Below are positions 7,958-14,834 of a stretch of DNA of 22,249 bases, one piece after another. The notes below the pieces were generated by a model. It did no database searches. It was not told the DNA's origin and worked only from the letters and a program-made list of their open reading frames with translations. How positions within the stretch are numbered: the first letter of the stretch is position 1; every line of letters begins with the position of its first letter. Origin of the DNA: an uncultured Collinsella sp. (GTDB lineage Bacteria > Actinomycetota > Coriobacteriia > Coriobacteriales > Coriobacteriaceae); assembly GCA_900543945.1 (NCBI GenBank), contig UQTN01000025.1, positions 1 through 22,249 of the forward strand, written 5' to 3'. Both the position numbers and the translations under genes were made by a program.

Positions 7958-9755
7958 CTAGCAATCTGCTTCCCGAGCGTGGACTTTTCGTTTCTCTTGA
8001 TACATGTTGTGGTCAGCGATGTGGTAAATCTCGGTCAGTGTATAACCGGGTGCCTCTGCCGTCGCGACGCCAAACGACGCACTGACTGTCAGCACCTCAT
8101 CGCTCGCAGCAGCAAGGCTGAGGCGAAGATCTTGCACTACTTCACATGCGGATTCGTGATCGGTGTGAGGGCAAATCAGCAAGAACTCGTCGCCACCAAT
8201 GCGCATAGGCACATATTTCTCGCCTGCCGCCCGCCTCAATACAGACGCCGTACGCCGTAGCAGCTCATCGCCCATTTCGTGACCGTAGAGATCGTTGGTA
8301 CGCTTGAGGAAATTGCAGTCCATCATGATCACACTCACGGGCAGGGACTCGTTCACCAGGTCGTCGCCAAGGGACTCAAGGTAATTTCTATTGCGAAGTC
8401 CCGTCAGCTTGTCCTGGAAAGAAAGCTCCTCGGCGCGCTTTGTCATCGAGATGTTATGCGTTGCCACGACGACCGATTCCAGTCGACCCCGCTCATCGCG
8501 GCGCTGTGGAACAACCTGCAGCGAATACCACGTACCTCGGCAGTCTCGTACCTCGGCATCCAAGTACGGCACGCCCTCCATACGATCCCGAAGCGTCTTT
8601 ATATCTAAGAGTTCCATGACCGCCTCGCGACTTTCGGGACTCACAATGTCTCGGCAAACCGTTGCAAAAAAGTCATATGCCTCGGAGTGCTCGGCAAATA
8701 TCTTCGCCACCGATGGCGACATGTTAATCCCCTCGATCTCAAGCGTGTCGAGATGCAACAGGAGGGTCGACTCATACGTGGAACTGATGGCATTGATGAT
8801 GCCGAGCTGCTTGTCCTTTTCGGCCAAATTGCGACGATCGGCGACGATACGCACCAACAGCACTACAACCAAAAACACCAGGAACGCCAGTACGCCGGCA
8901 GTGATAAATGAAATCCTGCCCGACATGACCTCAGATTTGGGATAGAGCGCAAACAGGCGATAGTCCTTATACGCCGCACGCACGGCATACCAGGTACTTC
9001 CCCGATATTCGACACGTGATAAGCCTTCGTCTTTCCAATCAATTCCGCTATCGGCAAGAAGCCGGGCGAGAGTTATATCGACGGTCGAATCGTTTGAAGA
9101 AACGATTTGTGCATCGCGCATCACGAACACCGTTGGGCTCTGATGGAATGTGTTGTTCACGAGCACGTCGGCGATCGTATACGAATAATCATCGGCGGGC
9201 TCGGGCGCAAGCGATCGATACCCCAGCGCTACGCCATCACCGTACGGAACAACACTCACGGCAAAGTCGACATCTCGACGCTCAACGACCGTCGAGTAGG
9301 ACACCTTGGAGCCTCGGTACATCGATGCGACCGACGAACAGGCAAGCTCCTCTCGCCATAGCATCAGCGGATCGCGACCGTCGATATCGTAATGAGCGGC
9401 CATATGACCGTCGGCGTCCATGACCAACATTCCCGAAAGGTGCTCGGTATGGACGTACTCCTCGACGAGGTCATCGTTGACTTCAACGTGATCAGGTGGC
9501 AAGAACGTCGCAAACGACTCGAGCGCGGCATCCAAATTGTGCGTCGCCTCGGTTTTTCTTCCCTGTTCATATCGGTCATATTTTTCGCAGGCGTTTTTAA
9601 AAACACCATGGTTTCCTGGCCAAACCCAAGCGTTTATCGAGACAGCGATGCGTGCCGACCACATACAGCAGACCCAACAAAGCAGCGCTGGCCACAACGC
9701 AGATAGCCACGGTGACTAATGCCTTTCGGCGTAAGCGGCGCTCATCATTTGTCAT
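7958..9755 (-). CDS. Membrane sensor diguanylate cyclase (PAS-GGDEF), apparent frameshift near its N-terminus
   Basis: It predicts a cyclase making c-di-GMP. The natural start is the ATG at 9755, which overlaps the solute-binding protein stop in ATGA. That frame encodes MTNDERRLRRK and a good TM segment (ALVTVAICVVASAALLGLLY) but stops at 9597 after 52 codons, at TTTTTAAAAA (9594-9603). The rest of the protein continues one frame away. Removing one T gives a continuous protein of about 598 aa: TM1, an extracellular sensor region of about 230 aa, TM2 (FITAGVLAFLVFLVVVLLV), a PAS-like domain with MTKRAEEL linker, then GGDEF with DKLTGLRNRNYL, MMDCNFLKRTND and intact RIGGDEF. No RxxD product-inhibition site is seen at the usual place. 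An ATG-initiated frame from 9697 (MWPALLCW...) is open to the end but would lose the natural N-terminus. Whether this is mutation, recoding or sequencing error is open. Confidence 0.82.
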
Positions 9756-10588
9756 GATTCCGCTCCTTGCCCGTCCGTCGTCGCCCCCGCCTTGTACTTG
9801 CCCACAATGCGCTCAATCGTGCCATCTCGATCCATCTCGAACAGCACGGTATTGAGGTTTTTGACGTACTCCCCCTCATAGCCGTCCTTAAACGCGACGC
9901 CAAGGTCAACCGTCATAACGTTGTCAGCGAACACGCGGTAAAGGCCGGGATACTGGGCGACAAGTCGATCAAGCGGCTGAACGTCCGCCATCCAACAGTC
10001 GACATACCCTTTGGCGAGGGCGGCTTTGCAGAGCTCGGCAGAACCATACGATTTGATTTGCACGTCCGGCGAGATTTCCAGATCCCCTGCGAGCAATCGG
10101 CGTTCGCTCACCGAGCCCGCAATCACCGCGATGGTCTTGCTTCCATCGAGATGCGCCAAGGACTTGATGCCACTCGTTTTCTTGGCGGCAACCGAGACCG
10201 TCACGGTTAGATACGGCTCGGTCCAGTAATACTTATCCTCGCGATAACAGGGAGAATAATCACACCACAGGCAATCGATATCACCGTTTTTGAGCAGCCG
10301 GTCGCGATCGTTCCAGTCAATATCGACAAACTGTGGCTTGAGCCCCGCACGCTTGCAGGCCTCGCGGGCGATGTCGATATCGATACCGACGTAATCGCCC
10401 GTGGTATCGATATACACATAGGGGTCGTTATCCGTAACGCCGATTTTGAGTACTGGGAGATCTTTGTCGGCTTCATTCGAGGAGGAAGAACTGCTTCGAA
10501 CGGTATACGTCAGGGCGGCCACACAGGCAGCAACAAGGAGCATGAGCGTAAACGAGACAATGGCGACTCGCTTGATACGTCTGGGCAC
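9752..10588 (-). CDS. Family-3 extracellular solute-binding protein (amino-acid type), membrane-anchored
   Basis: The 278-aa protein starts with GTG at 10588 just after AAAGGAGGA. Residues 1-30 are a basic-hydrophobic export signal; VAAC at 19-22 could be a lipobox, although the hydrophobic stretch continues past the Cys, so an uncleaved anchor is possible. The rest is SBP_bac_3: LKIGVTDNDPYVYID, YVGIDIDIAREACKRAGL, the RLLKNGDIDCLW region, and a second lobe ending in EMDRDGTIERIVGKYKAG. No permease or ATPase genes adjoin it. Instead its stop overlaps the start of the GGDEF gene (ATGA), so I infer it works as a ligand receptor for that sensor rather than for uptake. The ligand is unknown. Confidence 0.88.
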   Translation of the reverse strand: MPRRIKRVAIVSFTLMLLVAACVAALTYTVRSSSSSSNEADKDLPVLKIGVTDNDPYVYIDTTGDYVGIDIDIAREACKRAGLKPQFVDIDWNDRDRLLKNGDIDCLWCDYSPCYREDKYYWTEPYLTVTVSVAAKKTSGIKSLAHLDGSKTIAVIAGSVSERRLLAGDLEISPDVQIKSYGSAELCKAALAKGYVDCWMADVQPLDRLVAQYPGLYRVFADNVMTVDLGVAFKDGYEGEYVKNLNTVLFEMDRDGTIERIVGKYKAGATTDGQGAES

Positions 10589-10651
10589 GCTCCTCCTTTC
10601 ATCGAAACAGCAGTAAAGTTCATTTTATTACCGGGAGCCAATGCGGCAGTG

Positions 10652-10685
10652 AAAAAAGCGCCTTGCCCAAAACGGGCAAGGCGCC
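10652..10685 (-). terminator. Terminator of purB
   Basis: An 11-bp perfect stem GCGCCTTGCCC/GGGCAAGGCGC with a 5-nt loop is followed on the minus strand by six T. It lies about 43 bp after the purB stop and before the solute-binding protein start. Confidence 0.92.
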
Positions 10686-10727
10686 AATGGTTGAAATGCA
10701 TCCGCAGGCGGTCGAATTAGGTCAACC

Positions 10728-12074
10728 CTACTCGAAGCTCAGCTGCTCCAGACGATCGAAGACCGTGTCGATGCGGGTGAGGAAGTCCCACGGATCAAAG
10801 ATCTCGTCGAGCTTCTCCTGGCTGACGGTGCAGCGCGGATCAGCCTCGAGACGCTCCTTAAAGGTGGGGCCGGAGACGCAATCCTGTACCTCGTGCCAGG
10901 TTGCCATGGCGTTCTCCTGCACAATGGCGTACGCGTCCTCGCGGGTGATGCCCGTGTCGACGAGGGCCAGCAGGACCTTGGAGGAAAAAATGAGGCCGCG
11001 TGTCTTGTTGAGGTTGGCCATCATGCGAGCGGGATACAACTGCAGGCCGTCGATAACGCGGATGAGGCACTGGAACATGTGGTCGAGCGCGATGAAACTA
11101 TCGGCCTGGGCGACGCGCTCGGCAGAGGAGTGCGAAATGTCACGCTCGTGCCACAGGGCGACGTTGTCGAAGGCAACCTGCGCGTTGGCCTTCACGACGC
11201 GCGACAGGCCGCAGACCTTCTCCATGGTGATGGGGTTGCGCTTGTGCGGCATGGCGGAGCTGCCCTTTTGACCCTTGCGGAACGGCTCCTCGGCCTCGAG
11301 GGTATCGGTCTTCTGCAGATTGCGAACCTCGGTAGCGATGCGCTCGCAGGTGGCCGCCGTGGTGGCAAGAACACCGGCGAGATAGGCGTGATGGTCGCGG
11401 CTAATAACCTGCGTGGACAGCGGGTCGTGAACCAGGCCCAGGTGCTCGCAGACATACTCCTCGACAAACGGCTCGATGGAGCTGTAGGTGCCGACAGCGC
11501 CCGAGATGGCGCCGAAGGCAACATTCTTGCGGGCGTCCTCAAGACGATCCAGATCGCGCTTGAGCTCCCAGGCCCAAGAGCCAAACTTCATGCCGAAGGT
11601 CATCGGCTCGGCGTGGATACCATGAGTGCGGCCGGCACAGAGCGTATTGCGCTCCTCAAAGGCGCGACGCTTGCAAATCTCGCCGAGCTTCTTGACGTCC
11701 TCGATGATCAAGTCGCAGGCCTGGGTGAGCTGGTAGCACAGAGCCGTGTCGCCCAGATCGGAGCTGGTCATGCCATAGTGAACCCAGCGGCTGGGCTTGG
11801 GGTCGCCCTCGGGAACATCGGCATCGATGTATTCCTTCATGTTGGTCAGGAAGGCAATGACGTCGTGGCGCGTGACTTCCTCGATCTCATCGACCTTCGC
11901 CTTCTCAAAGTTGGCATGATCGCGGATCCACTGGGCCTCGTCTTTGGAAATACCGATCTTACCGAGCTCCGCCTGGGCCTCGCAGGCCAGAACCTCGATC
12001 TCCTGCCAAATGGCGTACTTGTTCTCGAGGGAGAAGATGTGTCCCATCTCCGGGCGGGTATAGCGATCGATCAT
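10728..12074 (-). CDS. purB: Adenylosuccinate lyase
   Basis: PurB splits SAICAR to AICAR and adenylosuccinate to AMP, each releasing fumarate, so it acts directly after PurC and again in AMP synthesis. From the ATG at 12074, preceded by AAAGGAG, it is 448 aa, normal for the family; the frame extends upstream to 12140 but without a ribosome site. Motifs: RHDVIAF (His70), HYGMTSSDLGDT (99-110), GRTHGIHAEP with His151, and the fumarase-superfamily loop GSSAMPHKRNP at 271-281 containing the catalytic Ser. It is transcribed alone, ending in a strong terminator. A TACAAT at 12124-12119 may be the -10 box, without a convincing -35. The island boundary repeat lies only about 100 bp upstream. Confidence 0.96.
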   Translation of the reverse strand: MIDRYTRPEMGHIFSLENKYAIWQEIEVLACEAQAELGKIGISKDEAQWIRDHANFEKAKVDEIEEVTRHDVIAFLTNMKEYIDADVPEGDPKPSRWVHYGMTSSDLGDTALCYQLTQACDLIIEDVKKLGEICKRRAFEERNTLCAGRTHGIHAEPMTFGMKFGSWAWELKRDLDRLEDARKNVAFGAISGAVGTYSSIEPFVEEYVCEHLGLVHDPLSTQVISRDHHAYLAGVLATTAATCERIATEVRNLQKTDTLEAEEPFRKGQKGSSAMPHKRNPITMEKVCGLSRVVKANAQVAFDNVALWHERDISHSSAERVAQADSFIALDHMFQCLIRVIDGLQLYPARMMANLNKTRGLIFSSKVLLALVDTGITREDAYAIVQENAMATWHEVQDCVSGPTFKERLEADPRCTVSQEKLDEIFDPWDFLTRIDTVFDRLEQLSFE

Positions 12075-12176
12075 AGCGGCTCCTTTTTGGTTATTGGCAC
12101 GTTGGTCGTAACCCAACCATTGTACCGTGCGCAGGTGCAAGTATGGGCAGCAGGCATGAACCTAACATTTTGGAAT

Positions 12177-12190
12177 TGGAGCGGGCAACG
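12177..12190 (+). repeat. Distal att-like direct repeat of tRNA-Gly 3' end
   Basis: It is identical over 14 bp to 18415-18428, the last bases of the tRNA-Gly gene with CCA. Flanking bases on both sides diverge. It lies in the purB upstream region with no tRNA around it, so it reads as the distal copy created by integration. Confidence 0.5.
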
Positions 12191-12237
12191 AAGATGGACA
12201 GCAGCGTCACCGCAGCAGGCGGCAATAGTTCCGTGTA

Positions 12238-12288
12238 CTAATGTAATTTCACGCGTTATCCGCGAAGCTACATGCGAAATTACATTAG
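12238..12288. promoter_or_regulatory. Operator-like inverted pair, distal (motif copies 1 and 2)
   Basis: CTAATGTAATTTC at 12238-12250 and its perfect reverse complement GAAATTACATTAG at 12276-12288 are separated by 25 nt. The core TAATGTAA/TTACATTA centres are 41 bp apart, about four helical turns. The spacer holds TTATCCGC (12256-12263), whose reverse complement GCGGATAA recurs at 12444-12451 between copies 4 and 5. Downstream, a small hairpin (12313-12335, CCCC-GCAG/CTGC-GGGG) and AT-rich sequence fill the gap, and no gene is visible in 12075-12472. Confidence 0.6.
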
Positions 12289-12411
12289 AAGAAGACACAT
12301 TATTTTCCGTTTCCCCTGGCAGCTAATCTGCGGGGTAAATTAAAAGTACAGACATTATATGCACTGAAATATATGACCTTACAGTCGGCCTACAGCCTTA
12401 TGCACGGGCGG

Positions 12412-12461
12412 CTAATGTAACAGGAGATATAATTACATTAGTTGCGGATAAAATTACATTA
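12412..12461. promoter_or_regulatory. Operator-like cluster, proximal (motif copies 3 to 5) over probable promoter
   Basis: Three further copies of the same core lie at 12412-12420 (CTAATGTAA), 12433-12441 (TTACATTAG) and 12454-12461 (TTACATTA). Their centres are 20 and 21 bp apart, so they sit on one face of the helix. A perfect TATAAT at 12428-12433 runs into copy 4, although no good -35 is visible 16-18 bp upstream. The last copy ends 11 bp before the start codon at 12473. This is the layout expected for autorepression of the next gene. Confidence 0.6.
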
Positions 12462-12472
12462 TATGGAGTGTC

Positions 12473-14146
12473 ATGATACGGAAAACGAGCGAAATGCCCT
12501 CCCTACTTCTGCGCATCATTGCAGACGTCGAGACCGAGGTCGCCGAATACAAGGCAGCAAAGCAGAACTATGACTTCGAGGACATTGGCAGGTATTTCTC
12601 CGCCCTCAGCAACGAGGCCAATTTACGCAAGGCAGAGTGCGGATGGCTTTTCTTTGGCATTTCAAACGACCGCAAGATAAAGGGAACCGCCTACCGTAAA
12701 GAACCCCAATCGCCAAGTGTCGGCCTGCGACGCCTAAAGCACGAAATCGCCCAATACACCAACAACGGCATGACTTTCGAAGAGATTTACGAGTTTGAGG
12801 TTGATGACAAAAGAGTCATTGCTTTCCAGATACCGGCTGGCAGCTTCGCAACGCCAACGACTTGGCACGGAATCCCTTGGTCACGAGAGAATGAGTCCCT
12901 CGTAGAGATGCCCAAGTTCAAACTCGACGCCATTTACGGGCAGAGCCGGCCCGACTGGTCGCGCCAGATTGCCTACGAGGCAAACTTCGGTGACCTTGAT
13001 CCAGATGCAGTTAGCTTTGCATGCTCCAAATTCGTCGAAAAGTTCGGAGAAAGCCAGCCTGCCGTTAGTAGCCTCGACGAAGAATCTATCCTTAGCAAGA
13101 TGGCGCTTGTGATCCACGGCCACGTGAGCAATGCGGCGCTCGTTCTTCTGGGCAAACCGGAATCGAGTGTCTTTCTGGGTGGCATTGAGCCGCGCATCAC
13201 TTGGACGCTCTACGCGAGCGACGGCTCCACTATGGCCTATGAACACTTTGAGCCGCCCTTCATTCTGCAGGTCGATCGTATCCTGGGAAAGATAAGAAAC
13301 GAAAAGTATCGCTTCTTCGACCGCGAAGAGACGCTATTTCCCACCGAAGCGCATCGCTACAGTCCCGAAGTCATTCGAGAACTTCTCCACAACGCTATTG
13401 CGCATCAAGATTTCAGGATGTCAGGAAAGATCAATGTCCTTGAGTATGAGGACAAGCTTATATTCAAGAACGAGGGTGCCTTTATCCCCGAGACGATAGA
13501 GAACGCGCTCGCGAGCGGCTACAAGCCGCCCTACTACCGTAACCCCCTGCTTTCAAGCGCTATGAACAAAACAGGCATGATGGACCGCAACGCCATAGGC
13601 ATTCGCAACGTCTTCGATATTCAGCGCAACCGCCTATTACCAATGCCCACCTACGATCTATCTGAGATTGGGCGCGTTGCCGTAACGCTGTACGGTACGG
13701 TTCTCAACGAGGACTATTCTCGACTTCTCGCAAGCAATCGAAATCTTGATTTGGTGACAGTACTGCTGTTGGACCTCGTTCAGAAGGGACTACCCGTCAC
13801 AAAGGAACAGTCACGTCTGCTTCACGAACAAGGCCTCGTTAGGGGCCGTTACCCCAAACTGACGGTCTCAGCCGAGGTGGCAGCAGCCACCGGTGCCCAC
13901 AGCGAGTATGTGCGAAACAAGGGCGTAGACAATAGCGTCTTCAAGGAGTTGATCTTGGAGCTCCTGCGCGTGCGCCCATGTTCAAGAGCGGAGATTATCG
14001 CAGGGCTGGATCATGCCTTGCCGGCAGACCTTACGGCAAAGCAAAAAGGCGACCATGTAAGCTATCTGCTCCAAAGCCTACGGAAAGCTGGCCGCATCAC
14101 CAACGCTGGAAGCACTTCGGCAGCTGAGTGGCACATAGTCGAGTGA
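12473..14146 (+). CDS. AlbA_2-type N-domain / GHKL ATPase protein (COG2865-like regulator)
   Basis: The 557-aa protein starts at an ATG 4 nt after GGAG. Residues 12-150 form an AlbA_2 (Schlafen/AlbA) domain: VETEVAEYKAAKQNY, then GRYFSALSNEANLRKAECGW and LFFGISNDRKIKGT. Residues about 290-420 form a GHKL-type ATP-binding domain with N-box PEVIRELLHNAIAHQDF (298-314) and a following EYEDKLIFKNEGAF strand. The C-terminus (about 470-557) is a winged-helix-like region (SRAEIIAGLDHALP, then YLLQSLRKAGRI). Such proteins are annotated as putative transcriptional regulators or RecG-like ATP-binding proteins and often sit near restriction systems; their biochemical role is not established. The operator cluster just upstream suggests autoregulation. 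GC content is visibly lower than in purB. Confidence 0.85.
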   Translation: MIRKTSEMPSLLLRIIADVETEVAEYKAAKQNYDFEDIGRYFSALSNEANLRKAECGWLFFGISNDRKIKGTAYRKEPQSPSVGLRRLKHEIAQYTNNGMTFEEIYEFEVDDKRVIAFQIPAGSFATPTTWHGIPWSRENESLVEMPKFKLDAIYGQSRPDWSRQIAYEANFGDLDPDAVSFACSKFVEKFGESQPAVSSLDEESILSKMALVIHGHVSNAALVLLGKPESSVFLGGIEPRITWTLYASDGSTMAYEHFEPPFILQVDRILGKIRNEKYRFFDREETLFPTEAHRYSPEVIRELLHNAIAHQDFRMSGKINVLEYEDKLIFKNEGAFIPETIENALASGYKPPYYRNPLLSSAMNKTGMMDRNAIGIRNVFDIQRNRLLPMPTYDLSEIGRVAVTLYGTVLNEDYSRLLASNRNLDLVTVLLLDLVQKGLPVTKEQSRLLHEQGLVRGRYPKLTVSAEVAAATGAHSEYVRNKGVDNSVFKELILELLRVRPCSRAEIIAGLDHALPADLTAKQKGDHVSYLLQSLRKAGRITNAGSTSAAEWHIVE

Positions 14147-14175
14147 TATGGCTCGCGATTTCGATTCTGCCAAAC

Positions 14176-14219
14176 AGGCACATTCCAAGCCAAGTTCGCA
14201 ACTAGCCCAGAATGTGCCT
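14176..14219. repeat. 10-bp inverted repeat after the AlbA/ATPase gene
   Basis: AGGCACATTC (14176-14185) and GAATGTGCCT (14210-14219) are perfect complements with a 24-nt spacer. It lies 30 bp after the stop codon. There is no T-run on either side, so it is not a clear intrinsic terminator; it could be a stabilising mRNA hairpin or a protein site. Confidence 0.45.
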
Positions 14220-14365
14220 GACTACCAGTCGTGATAGGACGCATCCTCCGTCGTCTGGCATCGCGCAGCGTCAGGCAACAGCGCATATGGTTGATCCAAC
14301 TGAAGTCGACATCCAATCGGGCATTGCAACCTTGCGAGACGGCAGTCTCATACAACAAAAATAGT

Positions 14366-14474
14366 TCCCTGCCACTCCATGCACGAGCGGCAGGGAGCGC
14401 TCATGGCGGATCATTTCTCAAGCTCCACCTTCCTCAACCGTAAAAACGTCCAATGTCTTAGAGGCCGTTTTTAC
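14366..14474. repeat. Two further inverted repeats in the gap before the R-M operon
   Basis: TCCCTGCC/GGCAGGGA (14366-14373 with 14389-14396) and GTAAAAACG/CGTTTTTAC (14440-14448 with 14466-14474) are perfect. The second could terminate weakly on the plus strand because its right arm carries five T. Otherwise 14147-14538 holds no gene that I can support; short frames there have no ribosome site or recognisable product. Confidence 0.4.
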
Positions 14475-14538
14475 ATTTGTTGGCTTCTATTTCTTTAATT
14501 AAAAATCATCCTTTACCTGCTGATTCGTGATATTTTGC

Positions 14539-14567
14539 TTGTCTACATATAGGTGTAGACCTATACT
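14539..14567 (+). promoter_or_regulatory. Promoter of the R-M operon with nested palindromic operator
   Basis: TTGTCT (14539-14544) and TATACT (14562-14567) are separated by exactly 17 bp. Two overlapping perfect palindromes lie in it: GTCTACA/TGTAGAC (14541-14547 with 14554-14560) covers most of the -35 and the spacer, and TATAGGT/ACCTATA (14548-14554 with 14559-14565) runs into the -10 box. A dimeric repressor bound here would block polymerase. The small ribbon-helix-helix-like protein encoded first in the operon is the obvious candidate. Confidence 0.7.
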
Positions 14568-14606
14568 AATTCCTATTATGGCTAAGCTATGTCCTTGGGA
14601 GGTGCC

Positions 14607-14834
14607 ATGCCGTCAGAAGCTCAGAAGCGAGCCGATCGTAAGTACAAGCACGACAAGACCCAGCAGTTCTGTCTGCGGTTCTATCCCGCCGAAGAGGAGA
14701 TTTGGTCATTCCTCTCCGCACAGGAAAACAAGCAGGGATTTCTTAAAGATTTGATTAGCCGCGAGATGGGCGTCGCATCGGGCGGCCCCGCACGCGTTGA
14801 TACCAACACCAAGGTTGGAAGGACGGAATCGTAA
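14607..14834 (+). CDS. Small ribbon-helix-helix-like (Arc/MetJ-type) protein, probable operon regulator
   Basis: The 75-aa protein begins MPSEAQKRADRKYKHDK and continues QFCLRFYPAEEEIWSFL then QGFLKDLISREM: one beta-strand-like stretch followed by two helices, the pattern of Arc/CopG-type dimeric DNA binders. The frame allows an ATG at 14589, but GGGAGG (14597-14602) lies just before the ATG at 14607. The stop overlaps the methylase start in TAATG, so synthesis is coupled. By analogy with control proteins of restriction systems it may repress the operon from the palindromes in the promoter (inference). The family call rests on sequence pattern only; it could also be an orphan antitoxin-like protein. 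Confidence 0.75.
   Translation: MPSEAQKRADRKYKHDKTQQFCLRFYPAEEEIWSFLSAQENKQGFLKDLISREMGVASGGPARVDTNTKVGRTES

Noticed and set aside
10893..12326. 477-codon plus-strand open frame opposite purB
   Set aside because: It is antisense to a clear adenylosuccinate lyase, its protein is a low-information Leu/Val/Gly/Asp mix, and it has no ribosome site; GC-rich codon bias leaves such mirror frames open.
12313..12335. Hairpin upstream of the AlbA/ATPase gene as a riboswitch or terminator
   Set aside because: The stem is short and bulged with no U-tract and no conserved aptamer pattern that I recognise; it is mentioned only as part of the gap.
14062..14443. Short frames on both strands in the gap after the AlbA/ATPase gene
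   Set aside because: No ribosome sites, unlikely composition, and they cross inverted repeats.
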